Origin: Verrucomicrobiaceae bacterium
Lineage (GTDB): Bacteria; Verrucomicrobiota; Verrucomicrobiia; Verrucomicrobiales; Akkermansiaceae
DNA length: 64,000 nucleotides
Assembly: GCA_027485615.1 (NCBI GenBank)
Contig: JAIXQS010000011.1
Location: 46,966 to 110,965, forward strand
Direction: 5' to 3'
Shown: positions 53,522-62,558 of the stretch, one piece after another
How positions within the stretch are numbered: position 1 is the first letter of the stretch
How the letters are laid out: the number at the start of each line of letters is the position of its first letter
Translations under genes and position numbers: made by a program
The notes under the pieces: model-generated
The model's database searches: none
Told to the model about the DNA's origin: nothing
The model's input: only the letters and a program-made list of their open reading frames with translations

Positions 53522-56500
53522 CTATATTTCATCGTGGTGAAGCCAGCGGAATGACTTCACCTTGAATTGCCTGCCGAATCTCCGGTTTGTCACACTAAGG
53601 TTCCCTTCCGTAATCTGTCCGCTGCTATGGTTCAGATCGAGAGCTGAATCGAGCGGCGTATTGCCGACCGTACCCGCCTGCCCGGAGTCCCGGTGCTCCA
53701 GATACAGTGGCGTTCTGACGACCGTGGCTTCAACCCACGCACGCGCCTGAATGCCGCTGTCATCTTTTGATTCGCCGTATGCGCGAATTACAAAGGTGTC
53801 TCCCCTTGTCGTTAATGCGGGAGCGAGGGGTTCGAGAAGATCTCCTTGGGTGAGATACCCGGGCATTCCCCATGCCTTGCTCTGTGGCTGGGTGGTGGTG
53901 AACTGTCCGGAGGAATCCTGATAACGGTAGCCGTTCCTGAAATCCGGATGGTTATTGTCCCGTTCATCCGCAGCACTGCCCGGCGCGGCGTTCAGCGAGG
54001 TGGTTTGGTGAATCGTGTCTGATGAAAAGTCATCATTCAGTCCCGCCGCCATGATCGCGGCATCCAGGGCGCTCATGTGTGAGGTTTCGTCATTCCGATC
54101 CGCGAGCCTGCGGTTAATGAAATCTGCCAGCGAAAGAAACGGCCCTCGTCTTTTTACCTCGACCACGATGTTTTCCGCCAGCACGCGCACCTCATCGCTG
54201 GAAAGTTTGCGGGCACCGGCCCAGGCCCCCCACGAGTCCGGCTCGGCCTCATCGGTTATCGCGGCAGCGCTAGGTAGCGAATGCCTCGCAAACGTGACTT
54301 CATCACCGCTTTCTTGTCCGGTCCTAAGCGGAAGTTTTTTTCCCAGTGTGCTGGAGAGAAACGCCGTCCACGCTTCCACGGAGGTGGAATTTACATTGAA
54401 GGCGGCTGTGTTGTGCAGGAACTCCGCGCTGCGATAAAATCCGTTTTCCGGGCTATTTGTGCCGGCCAGGAGGCTCGCGACACCGCCACTTGCCAATGAT
54501 CCATCAGGATTGTAGCGGTATTTCGGGTTGGCAAGAGGTTCTCCCACATTCCATGCGAAACGGTCCGTGGCGCTGTTCAGTGGGATACTGGAAAGAAAAT
54601 GACCATCCCACAGGTTCTGGTTCACTTCGTAAGCAATGTCGTAGGCTAGAATTTCATTTGATGAAGAAAAGCTGCTACCAGAAACAGATTTCGATACAGC
54701 TTGGTTGCCGATTTGCAGGAGCCCCTGCGAGTCCGAAGCCGCCGCGCGGGCACCATGGGTGGAGACATCCTTAGCGGCTCCCAACAGGGAATCCCAACGG
54801 GTGGGGAAAGCTGCCCCGGTATAAGCATTCGCCGCCACCGGGTGTGCCGTTTTATCCGATGGTGCATGCAGGTCTCTCAATGATTGCCCGACGATGTAGG
54901 AGGGATTCCAAGAATAGGGGCTAAGCATTGCGTGGCGCAACCTGGCCATCGACAGCACCCCATGACCGCTGGAGGGCAGGTCAAACAAAACCACATTCGG
55001 GAAGAACGAGTAATCCACACTGGCACCGAACGGGTTCTTCACAAAGCGGTTGTTGGAGTTGAGGCTCGGCTGATCGTTGACGTTCTGCGGCGAATAGGGA
55101 ACGAACTGTAGATACCAAGCCCCGGCGCTGATCATGTAGTATTTGTTCGCAACCTGGGCGGCCGGGGAGCGCGCCGACAACTGTGCCCGGACATTCCAGT
55201 TCGCCACAGAAGCGACATTCAGCGCCATATGATTGATCGGCCAGCGGTTCGCACGCATGGGCGGCGCGTTGCCTTCGGTTCCCCGCTCGTCCAACCACAA
55301 GATTTTCGCCCCCACCTGGTGGGTGTCTGGGGAGTCTTTCATCGGCGCGTCGGCAAACCTCTCAAGAAAACCGAAACTGTTGTCTTGCTGATTGGCAGAG
55401 CCCCATTGCTCCCCCTGGTATCCGAAAGAGTTGGTCGAGTGGGCTCCGCCACCACCAAAATAGACCAATTGCAAGCTCGGGTGGCTGAGATTGCTGTGAA
55501 GATTTGTCAGGGAAGTTGATGTCCCCGCCTTCAAGACGAAGGGGAAGCCCTCCACGCGGCCAGCTTGACTCAACCCAAGCTCCGGCTGGTAATCGAAAAT
55601 CCGTCCGAGATCGATCTGATCGACTTGCGCTGAAGTAAGATCCTCCCATTTGATTTTCCTGTTCGGAGGCGGTTCTGTTTCGTCCTGAATCTGGTACTTT
55701 ACGGTCGATGCGTGATCAAAGTAAAAATGATCCGTCCCCTGTGGCGAAGCGGAACTGAGCACATTCCGCGACGGGTTCGACTGATCGTATAGCTGCAAAT
55801 TCACACCCGCCGCAGACACTTGGGGGGGGGACACTTTTGGTGAAAACACATGACATTCCCCGGAGCCAATCGTCGTGCCCTCCAAAGTGAAGGCCAGATA
55901 GCGTGCAGTCGGAAATGGGTTCAAACGCATTTTATATACATCGCCCCCAACGTAACCGCTTGACAGGCACCATACCGAAAACGGAAATATACCCGTGCCG
56001 ATCAAGTCATTGGCATGGTTACGCTCCGGGAAAAAATGCATGCTTTGTGCGCCGGCGTTGAAATACGGATTTGGCATCAGAACCGACAGATTCGGAATTT
56101 TCAAAGGCCGACTGTAAGGGTTCCACAAACAGACCCGAGGGATGATGTGCGTGCGAATCCGCTTGTTGTGGTGGGAAAAATAGTAATGCCAGCGCACATC
56201 CGTCATCACGGGATGGATCTTCGGAGCTTGCGCGGCCCAATTCGTAGCGTCGGAAGCGGCACCATCCGAAATCGAGTGCGCCCAGTTTGTCGTCGGGCGA
56301 ATCCGGACGGCAGAGGTGGGGAAATTGGTCTCCGCATTATCTAGATTGGTATGCGCGTGTTGCGCCCAGTCGCGCAAGGAGTCGAAGCCGGGCCCCAGCA
56401 CACCGTGCTCCTGACCGGGAATGATCGGCAGACGGCTGGAAAAGGTAAATTGCTTGCCGCCATAACTCTGGATGAATTCCACCGATGGATCGCTTTTTTT

Positions 56501-57511
56501 GGCAAGTAGCAGAGGCGTAAGGTCGCGTTTCAAGCCGCCTGTGACGGGATTGGTGAACAACCCGCTCGAGTCGATTGTGAAGTGGTTCCCGAGTTGCCTG
56601 AGCTTTTCCCGTTGAGTATCTGTAGTCAGGGCGAGGCCGACGGTTCCATATGTGGCAAATTTGCCGACATGCGGTTTCAGATTCGAATTCAAGTTTCCGA
56701 ATGGCAGCTCCTCTCCAACCTTCACAAGAGCGGGATTGGTTTGGGCTGCGGCCTCGAATGCCAAGGCGTCTGTTCGCGGATCGATGACGGGTGCGATGGA
56801 TGCCTTTTGGCTCTCGTCCGAAATGTGCCATGCAAACGCTCCTTTCGGTCCGACATCGACTTTCTCAACCAGCACCCGGTTTTTTGAATACTCCACTAAG
56901 TTCATTTGCGCCCCGAGCGCGCCTCTTCCAAGCAGTTCGACGACATTCGGATCCGCCGGATCAAGTGCGGTGGAAGCATCGATGGCAGCACTCCGCTTGC
57001 TCACCAGCCAGGCCAAGCGCATCTCATTTCGCCATTTCCCGCCGTTGAGCGAACTCTGGGTGTGGCGCAGGTCTTCATACGCGCCGGCGAGGGAATAGGG
57101 AGATTCGTTACCCGCACCAGCTGGCCTTTTTCCGATCACCGGCCATTCCCGCGAGCCTTGCGAATACGTCGTTTTCCATACACCCAGCCAGTTGCGATTC
57201 GGGATGGTAACTCCGGGTGATTCGAGAGACGCCGCCTTAGCTGTCGCTCTTTGATCGGATCCAGCCTGTTTTTGTAGCTCCCCAAGGGCTAGCATGAGTG
57301 CCAGCTTGGCATTGCTTTTCGCAATGGCCGCGTGGTTCTGCTGGTTTGATTTCCTGAGTTCTATTGCAGACAGAGACAACATTCCCAACGCCACCATAAG
57401 CACGAGCGGTATCAATAGCAGCGCAGCGACAAGGGCGAAGCCATTCCGATGACTCGACCTCTTGCTGGGTGAGCCAAGTTTCCGGCGCGGAGATTTTGGG
57501 AAAAGATCCAC
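53522..57511 (-). CDS. Verru_Chthon cassette protein A-like, PilX-type N-terminus
   Basis: 1329 residues. The N-terminus has a positive leader and then a prepilin/PilX-like hydrophobic helix (GFALVAALLLIPLVLMVALG), followed by SLSAIELRKSNQQNHAAIAK and ARLALMLALGELQKQ-type sequence (KLALMLALGELQKQAGSDQR). This block is typical of the large A protein in Verru_Chthon cassettes. The remaining ~1250 residues are an exported, Asn/Ser/Gly-rich beta region. Such cassettes accompany pseudopilins and are thought to form an envelope-spanning apparatus; function is not known. A truncated prepilin lies directly upstream. Confidence 0.8.
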   Translation of the reverse strand: MDLFPKSPRRKLGSPSKRSSHRNGFALVAALLLIPLVLMVALGMLSLSAIELRKSNQQNHAAIAKSNAKLALMLALGELQKQAGSDQRATAKAASLESPGVTIPNRNWLGVWKTTYSQGSREWPVIGKRPAGAGNESPYSLAGAYEDLRHTQSSLNGGKWRNEMRLAWLVSKRSAAIDASTALDPADPNVVELLGRGALGAQMNLVEYSKNRVLVEKVDVGPKGAFAWHISDESQKASIAPVIDPRTDALAFEAAAQTNPALVKVGEELPFGNLNSNLKPHVGKFATYGTVGLALTTDTQREKLRQLGNHFTIDSSGLFTNPVTGGLKRDLTPLLLAKKSDPSVEFIQSYGGKQFTFSSRLPIIPGQEHGVLGPGFDSLRDWAQHAHTNLDNAETNFPTSAVRIRPTTNWAHSISDGAASDATNWAAQAPKIHPVMTDVRWHYYFSHHNKRIRTHIIPRVCLWNPYSRPLKIPNLSVLMPNPYFNAGAQSMHFFPERNHANDLIGTGIFPFSVWCLSSGYVGGDVYKMRLNPFPTARYLAFTLEGTTIGSGECHVFSPKVSPPQVSAAGVNLQLYDQSNPSRNVLSSASPQGTDHFYFDHASTVKYQIQDETEPPPNRKIKWEDLTSAQVDQIDLGRIFDYQPELGLSQAGRVEGFPFVLKAGTSTSLTNLHSNLSHPSLQLVYFGGGGAHSTNSFGYQGEQWGSANQQDNSFGFLERFADAPMKDSPDTHQVGAKILWLDERGTEGNAPPMRANRWPINHMALNVASVANWNVRAQLSARSPAAQVANKYYMISAGAWYLQFVPYSPQNVNDQPSLNSNNRFVKNPFGASVDYSFFPNVVLFDLPSSGHGVLSMARLRHAMLSPYSWNPSYIVGQSLRDLHAPSDKTAHPVAANAYTGAAFPTRWDSLLGAAKDVSTHGARAAASDSQGLLQIGNQAVSKSVSGSSFSSSNEILAYDIAYEVNQNLWDGHFLSSIPLNSATDRFAWNVGEPLANPKYRYNPDGSLASGGVASLLAGTNSPENGFYRSAEFLHNTAAFNVNSTSVEAWTAFLSSTLGKKLPLRTGQESGDEVTFARHSLPSAAAITDEAEPDSWGAWAGARKLSSDEVRVLAENIVVEVKRRGPFLSLADFINRRLADRNDETSHMSALDAAIMAAGLNDDFSSDTIHQTTSLNAAPGSAADERDNNHPDFRNGYRYQDSSGQFTTTQPQSKAWGMPGYLTQGDLLEPLAPALTTRGDTFVIRAYGESKDDSGIQARAWVEATVVRTPLYLEHRDSGQAGTVGNTPLDSALDLNHSSGQITEGNLSVTNRRFGRQFKVKSFRWLHHDEI

Positions 57512-57518
57512 AGCACTT

Positions 57519-57707
57519 TTATCTAGTTGAAGGTGATGGTGCTAGAGCAGAGTTTACATTGCGATTTTTTGACATGGGGGCTAGTGATGTTGGAGGAGAT
57601 TGAAAAAGTCGGACGGTTGCGACGCGACGAAACGAGAAGATTGCGATCACCGCCAACAGCTCGACAAGGCTGAAGGCCGGTAGTCTGCGGTTCGCATTTG
57701 GGGTCAT
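57519..57707 (-). pseudogene. Truncated type II/IV prepilin
   Basis: From the ATG at 57707 it reads MTPNANRRLPAFSLVELLAV followed by IAIFSF, a perfect prepilin-peptidase site and start of the N-methyl helix. The sequence then departs into RRVATVRLFQSPPTS and ends after ~63 residues. A normal pseudopilin keeps a ~20-residue hydrophobic helix and a globular domain, so a deletion or frameshift near 57620 is inferred. It sits eight bases upstream of the cassette A-like gene. Confidence 0.7.
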
Positions 57708-58064
57708 ATATCGGGCGGTTCGCATCGGGTGTGCTGGCGCAACAGATTACGTTCGTTAATAATCAGCATTTCGTGCGCCACGACCAAGTAAATACAGAAA
57801 CGCACGCTAGCCATGGGCGGATTGTGGAGATTTTGTCACATTCGGGGGAATGTTGGATGATACTCTTTTGCAACTGCTTGTGGATCAGGGGTTCAGCATC
57901 CCTTGCCGGACCGCGAGTCTTTAGCTCGCCCCGGAGAATCAAGTTCCGATAAAGATACGCACCGGGGCGGGCTAAAGACCCGCGGTCCGTTCAAAAAGTA
58001 GGAAAACCATGGCTTACCTAAGCCTCAAAATTGGCGGTTCTTCACTCTTATCTGCCTCCTTCCC
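57708..58064. other. 357-base gap with palindromic repeat
   Basis: No gene is supported. The part nearest the prepilin remnant (57708-57900) is AT-richer and should hold the cassette promoter, though I cannot assign boxes. The rest holds the inverted pair at 57907-57989. Confidence 0.5.
57907..57989. repeat. Inverted pair of the 'CCGGGGCGGGCT-RAAGAC' repeat family
   Basis: The left arm (57907-57934) reads CGGACCGCGAGTCTTTAGCT then CGCCCCGG. The right arm (57962-57989) is its reverse complement except at two positions. Those two differences are mutually compensating inside each arm (CGAG/CTCG on the left, CGGG/CCCG on the right). A third copy is at 12283-12319. Confidence 0.75.
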
Positions 58065-59093
58065 CTAGCCCAGCAACTCCGTGAACCCGCAGAAAATCCG
58101 CGAATCGCCGGGGGGAAGAGGTTTGAGGGCTTCCGGGCTGTCGAGATGTTCCCGGCACAGATTCTCGAACTCGGCGGGCGTTTTCATCCGGCGAATCTCC
58201 CGCTCGAAGTCCGGGTCGATGCCCTCGCAGATGTAGATCAGCGTTTTTTTCATGCGCTGGATGTGCAGGAGGGGATCGAAATCCGGGTGCTCGCGGGCGA
58301 GTTCCACGGAAAGCTCGCGGATGTAAGCGAGGAGATCGCGGCGGGTGGGTTCGGGCGGTTCATTTCCGGAAAACGCGGCGGCGATGCGGGCGAAGATCCA
58401 CGGGTTGCGGATCGCGCCGCGCCCGACCATCAGGCCCGCCGCGCCGGTCTGGCGGTGATAGGCGAGGGCGGTTTCCGCATCGACGACGTTGCCGTTTGCG
58501 ATCACGGGGCAGGGCATGGTTTCCACGGCGAGTTTCACGGAATCGGGTTTCACCGGTGTGGCGTAGCGATCCTCGACCGTCCGCCCATGGATGGTGAGTC
58601 CGTCGATGGCGTGTTTGCGGAAAATTTCCAATAGTTTCGGAAATTCCCCGGGCGAGTGGTATCCGAGACGGGTCTTCACGGTGAAACGCCCCGGAATCGC
58701 GTCGCGCAGGGCACCGAGGATGGCATCGACCTTTGCCGGATCGCGCAGCAAGCCGCCGCCCGCGTCCTTGCGGCAAACGACGGGAGCCGGGCAGCCGAGG
58801 TTCAGGTCGATCCCCGCGACGGGATACGTCGCAAGCTCGCGCGCCGTCCGCACCAGATCCGGGATCTCCTTTCCGATCAACTGCGCGAAGACCGGGCGGC
58901 CGGTTTCGTTTTCGGAAATGGAGCGCAGGATATACGCGTTCAGCCCGGAGTGCGGATGGACGCGGAAGTATTCCGTCACGAACCAATCGGGCGCGCCGCG
59001 CCGCGCGAGAACCCGCATGAAGGGCAGGTCGGTCACATCCTGCATCGGCGCAAGGACAAGGGCGGGGCGGGCGGATGGGAGGAGGTCACGCAT
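58065..59093 (-). CDS. dus: tRNA-dihydrouridine synthase
   Basis: 342 residues from the ATG at 59093 (MRDLLPSARPALVLAPMQDV); the track start adds nine residues. FMN-binding TIM barrel with APMQDVTDLPFM, GIDLNLGCPAPVVCRKDAGG (catalytic Cys in GCPAP) and TVKTRLGYHSPGE. MVGRGAIRNPWIF is the phosphate-binding loop. The C-terminal ~90 helical residues bind tRNA. It reduces uridines in tRNA D-loops; the position specificity is not assignable by eye. Divergent from the DUF3276 gene. Confidence 0.92.
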   Translation of the reverse strand: MRDLLPSARPALVLAPMQDVTDLPFMRVLARRGAPDWFVTEYFRVHPHSGLNAYILRSISENETGRPVFAQLIGKEIPDLVRTARELATYPVAGIDLNLGCPAPVVCRKDAGGGLLRDPAKVDAILGALRDAIPGRFTVKTRLGYHSPGEFPKLLEIFRKHAIDGLTIHGRTVEDRYATPVKPDSVKLAVETMPCPVIANGNVVDAETALAYHRQTGAAGLMVGRGAIRNPWIFARIAAAFSGNEPPEPTRRDLLAYIRELSVELAREHPDFDPLLHIQRMKKTLIYICEGIDPDFEREIRRMKTPAEFENLCREHLDSPEALKPLPPGDSRIFCGFTELLG

Positions 59094-59113
59094 CGGCGCG
59101 GTTAGGAAATGGG

Positions 59114-59141
59114 TTGACAATCAAGCCCGCCTCCCAATGCT
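59114..59141 (+). promoter_or_regulatory. Possible sigma-70-type promoter for the DUF3276 gene
   Basis: A perfect TTGACA (59114-59119) is followed 16 bases later by AATGCT (three of six matches to TATAAT). If used, transcription would start beyond the ATG at 59137, favouring the GTG start at 59170, which is preceded by AAGGG at a six-base spacing. Confidence 0.35.
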
Positions 59142-59379
59142 GGAAGCGAACAACAACCAAGGGATTAAAGTGGATAATGACTTGTTGCATACGGAAAAAA
59201 TCCTGTCGGATCGGAAAACCTTTTTCCTCGACCTGAAACAGAACTCGCGGGGCATGGTGGTCAAGATCACGGAGGATGTCGGCGGCAACAGGGACACGAT
59301 CATGGTGCCCGTGGAGATTCTCGGTGATTTCATCGCCGCGCTAACGGACATCAAGATGACAGCCGACGAGCAGGGGTGA
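59137..59379 (+). CDS. PUR-alpha-like nucleic-acid-binding protein (DUF3276)
   Basis: 80 residues from ATG 59137; GTG 59170 with an AAGGG ribosome-binding site is an alternative (69 residues). The core TEKILSDRKTFFLDLKQNSR plus GMVVKITEDVG is the Pur-repeat pattern of DUF3276, which is widespread in Bacteroidetes and Verrucomicrobia. Such single-Pur-repeat proteins dimerise and bind single-stranded nucleic acid. The 262-aa track ORF is an artefact of the long open frame upstream. Confidence 0.85.
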   Translation: MLEANNNQGIKVDNDLLHTEKILSDRKTFFLDLKQNSRGMVVKITEDVGGNRDTIMVPVEILGDFIAALTDIKMTADEQG

Positions 59380-59449
59380 AGCCTCTTGCCGTCTCCCTCC
59401 CTTTCGGCTTGTGGAAGGGGGTGTGCATCGTGAATACTCCGTCTTCCGA

Positions 59450-60517
59450 ATGCATCGCTCCTCCATCAACATCGCGCGACTTGTTTATCTGCTTGTCTGT
59501 CAGGCCGCTGCGGTTGCGATCGCGCTGAGCACGAAAGGCACCGTGATCGAAATGTCGGTCGCGACCGGCCTGCTGATCGGTCTCGCCATCGGGATTTTTT
59601 TCATCGGGATCGAGAGGCTCACCAAGGGGTTCACCCTACGCGGTTTCTCCACGGCCACCTTCGGTCTCGGTGTCGGCCTGTTTTGCGCGTGGCTGCTGAC
59701 CCGGGTGGAAATTTCCAACCTCCTGGAGCTCGCTTTCCGCGACAAGATCGATAAGACGGAATACGGCGAGACGATGGTGAACTCGTTGCGGCTTGCGCTT
59801 GATGTCACGCTTTTCGCCAGTTTCGGGTTCCTCGGCGCGGTGCTCGCCCTCCGCAGCAACCGGGACGATTTCGCGTTCATCATCCCCTACGTCCGTTTCC
59901 GCCAGGACGCCAGCTCCGGCCAGCCCATCGTGCTGGATGCCGAAACGATCATGGACGGGCGCATCCTCGGGCTGCTTTCCTCGGGTTTCATCAGCGGGCG
60001 GCTCATCGTCGGCCAGTTCGTGCTGGAGGAAATCCAGACCCTTGCCAATGAAAGCTCCAACGGCCTGCGCCAGCGCGCCCAGCGCGGCCTCGGGAATCTT
60101 GAAAAAATGCAATCCTCTCCCGATATCCAGGTTTCCATTCACGACACCAGGATCCTCACCGAAGAGCAGACCCTGCATTCCCGCCTGATTGAGACGGCGA
60201 AATTCTACGGGGCCCGCCTTCTCACGCTGGAGGACAGCCTGGCGAAGATCGCGAAGTTGCAAGGTGTGTCCGTGCTCAATCTCAACGAACTCGACATCGC
60301 GCTGAGTCCCTCCATCGCCATCGGCGAGCGGCTGCGCGTCCCATTGGTAAGGCCGGGCAAGGAAGAGCACCAAGCGGTCGGATATATGCCGGACGGCACG
60401 ATGATCGTCGTAAACCAGGCCGCCGGTGATATCGGAAACACGGTGGACGTGGTGGTCGTCACCAGCCTGCAGACCGCAGGCGGCACGCTCATTTTCGCGG
60501 AGCCGATCCGTTCCTAA
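59450..60517 (+). CDS. YacL-type PIN/TRAM membrane protein
   Basis: 355 residues from the ATG at 59450. About four N-terminal membrane helices (~aa 5-140) precede a PIN domain. The first acidic motif is VLDAETIMDGRILGLL and a second is FVLEEIQTLAN. LLTLEDSLAKIAKLQGVSVLN matches the third, although the usual TND is TLE-D here. A C-terminal TRAM domain follows (GYMPDGTMIVVNQAAGDIGN). Family members are membrane-tethered putative RNases. The 3' end overlaps the convergent phosphoesterase gene by four bases. Confidence 0.88.
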   Translation: MHRSSINIARLVYLLVCQAAAVAIALSTKGTVIEMSVATGLLIGLAIGIFFIGIERLTKGFTLRGFSTATFGLGVGLFCAWLLTRVEISNLLELAFRDKIDKTEYGETMVNSLRLALDVTLFASFGFLGAVLALRSNRDDFAFIIPYVRFRQDASSGQPIVLDAETIMDGRILGLLSSGFISGRLIVGQFVLEEIQTLANESSNGLRQRAQRGLGNLEKMQSSPDIQVSIHDTRILTEEQTLHSRLIETAKFYGARLLTLEDSLAKIAKLQGVSVLNLNELDIALSPSIAIGERLRVPLVRPGKEEHQAVGYMPDGTMIVVNQAAGDIGNTVDVVVVTSLQTAGGTLIFAEPIRS

Positions 60518-61350
60518 CAGAGCGTGAAAACGGTGACCTCCGGCCTGACGTTGAAACGAACCTGGCGGAGGAATCCGAGAGCCCGGTTAATGTAGAGATC
60601 CCTCCCTCCCGAGAGCGCCAAATGACCGGCGGTGTAGCGCCTGTTCGTGACAGGCAGCAGCGGTGGCGGCAGGAAAGGCGGCTTGCACTGCCCTCCGTGC
60701 GTATGTCCCGCGAGGATCCAGCCTTGATAGCTGCTCCAATCGCCATGATCCACGCTGTCTGGATTATGCGTCAGCGCCAACGCCGCCTTGCCGGGAGTCA
60801 AAGCGGAAAGCCCTGCTGCGAGATCAAATTTCTCCGCCCACAGGTCACCGAAGCCGAGCACCTGCAAGCCGCCGATGTCGCGCACCTCGTTTCTCAATAC
60901 CGGTATGCCCGCCTCGCCGAGCGACCCGGTGATCTTTTCCGCCCAGCTTTCCTCTACCCAGTTGACCCCGTAATCGTGGTTCCCGAGGATCGCCGCCGAA
61001 CCGATTGCACCCGTCGGGAGGTGCGGGAAAACTTTTGCCATACCGGCTTCCGTCCCCTCGTCCAGGGTGACGAAATCCCCGGTGTAGACGACGATATCGG
61101 GCTTCAGCGCGGCGACTTTTTTGAAGCTCTCGAGCAGGAAATCCGAGGAGACCCGCGCCGAGACATGGATGTCGCTGATCTGGACGAGGGTTTTTCCTTT
61201 CAGGGACTCCGGCAGGTTCGCGATGGGCAATTCCCGCTCGACGAGTTCCAGGAAAAACGGCTCCACCAGCGCGGTGTAACCAAGGGTCGCGGCTCCCCCG
61301 CATATGCCGATTCGCAGGATATTTCGGCGAGTGAAATGTTTTCTCTTCAT
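60514..61350 (-). CDS. Membrane-anchored metallophosphoesterase (YaeI/UPF0046-like)
   Basis: 278 residues from the ATG at 61350 (MKRKHFTRRNILRIGICGGA), a twin-Arg-like signal or anchor; a second ATG five codons upstream is possible. The calcineurin-like motifs are LVQISDIHVSARV, VVYTGDFVTL, AILGNHDYGVNW, LALTHNPDS and LAGHTHGGQCKPP. GGRDLYINRALGF is characteristic of the YaeI/YkuE group. Relatives act on lipid-linked phosphodiesters such as UDP-diacylglucosamine in the envelope; the substrate here is unknown. Confidence 0.9.
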   Translation of the reverse strand: MKRKHFTRRNILRIGICGGAATLGYTALVEPFFLELVERELPIANLPESLKGKTLVQISDIHVSARVSSDFLLESFKKVAALKPDIVVYTGDFVTLDEGTEAGMAKVFPHLPTGAIGSAAILGNHDYGVNWVEESWAEKITGSLGEAGIPVLRNEVRDIGGLQVLGFGDLWAEKFDLAAGLSALTPGKAALALTHNPDSVDHGDWSSYQGWILAGHTHGGQCKPPFLPPPLLPVTNRRYTAGHLALSGGRDLYINRALGFLRQVRFNVRPEVTVFTLC

Positions 61351-61414
61351 CGGACGCTTGTGCATACTGCCCCCCACGCCACCCTTCAACCCACCATTTT
61401 TCAAAAAACCGCAC

Positions 61415-62455
61415 ATGGCTCGCAACCGCACCGCACCACCCATCCCGAACATCGCCGCCCGCTTCATCCTGCCCGGCCCTGTCGTCGCGTTTGAGGAAAT
61501 CCCCACCGGCCTGATCAACACCACCTACGCCATCACCTGCCGCAGCGGCTCGTCGGAAAAACGCTACATCCTGCAATCGATCAACTCCGCCGTTTTCCCG
61601 GAGCCGGAGAAAGTGATGCAAAACATCTTCCAGGTCACCGGCCACATCGGCGCGCGCGATCCGGGCACCGAGCAGCTCCAACTCATCCCCGCGCAGGGCG
61701 GCCACAGCTGGCTGACGCTGCGCGATCACACCGTCTGGCGCTGCTATCCCTATCATGAGGGCACCGAATCCTTCGCGAAAATCGACTCGCCCGACCTCGC
61801 GTTCCGGGCCGCCGCCGCCTTCGGCAGCTTCCAGGCGAAGCTCTCCGACCTCGACCCCGCCACCCTCCACGAGACCATCCCCGCCTTCCACCATACGCCC
61901 ACCTATTTAGCGAAACTTCTCGCCGCCGCCGAGAAAGACCCCGTCGGCCGCCTCGACAACGCCCGTGCGGACTTCGATTTCATCCTGTCGCAGAAACACC
62001 TCACGACCCTTTTGGTGGACGCCGGCCTGCCGATCCGCATCACCCACAACGACACGAAAATCTCCAACATCCTTTTCCCCACCAATCCCGCCCTGCCGCC
62101 CATCGTGATCGATCTCGATACGGTCATGCCAGGCCTCGCGCTCTTCGATTACGGCGATCTCGTCCGCTCCGCCGCCTCCACCGCGGATGAGAACGAGACC
62201 GACCCCGAGAAAATCCGCCAGGATCCGGAGCTCGCCGCCGCGCTCACCGAAGGCTATCTCTCCACCGCCTCCGTTTTCCTGACGCCGGAGGAAAAAGCCC
62301 TGCTGCCCTCCGCACCCAAGGTCATCGCGCTGGAGCTCGCGATCCGTTTCCTCACCGATCACCTCCTCGGCGGTGTCTATTTCCGCTCCGACTACGAAGG
62401 TCACAACCTCGCACGCGCCCGCAACCAGCTCACCCTGCTGCGCTCGATGCCATAA
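61415..62455 (+). CDS. APH-family sugar kinase (NahK-like)
   Basis: 346 residues from the ATG at 61415. The N-lobe starts with FEEIPTGLINTTYAITCRS (glycine-rich substitute), an ATP Lys is probably in EKRYILQSIN, the catalytic loop is RITHNDTKISNILFP and the metal-binding Asp is in PIVIDLDTVMPGLALFDYGDL. This matches the N-acetylhexosamine 1-kinase/homoserine-kinase-like branch of aminoglycoside phosphotransferases. It likely phosphorylates a free amino sugar in glycan recycling. Divergent from the phosphoesterase gene. Confidence 0.85.
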   Translation: MARNRTAPPIPNIAARFILPGPVVAFEEIPTGLINTTYAITCRSGSSEKRYILQSINSAVFPEPEKVMQNIFQVTGHIGARDPGTEQLQLIPAQGGHSWLTLRDHTVWRCYPYHEGTESFAKIDSPDLAFRAAAAFGSFQAKLSDLDPATLHETIPAFHHTPTYLAKLLAAAEKDPVGRLDNARADFDFILSQKHLTTLLVDAGLPIRITHNDTKISNILFPTNPALPPIVIDLDTVMPGLALFDYGDLVRSAASTADENETDPEKIRQDPELAAALTEGYLSTASVFLTPEEKALLPSAPKVIALELAIRFLTDHLLGGVYFRSDYEGHNLARARNQLTLLRSMP

Positions 62456-62558
62456 CTGCGTTGCGGTTTTCTCCGCGTCATTTGCGGCGGGGCGATTCCC
62501 GCTTGCGGAACCCGCGCCGCCGGGTGAAAGCTGCTCAGCGAACCAACCAACCGACATC

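Noticed and set aside
57698-57952. 84-residue plus-strand ORF in the gap upstream of the prepilin remnant
   Set aside because: No ribosome-binding site, no recognisable motif, and it runs into the palindromic repeat.
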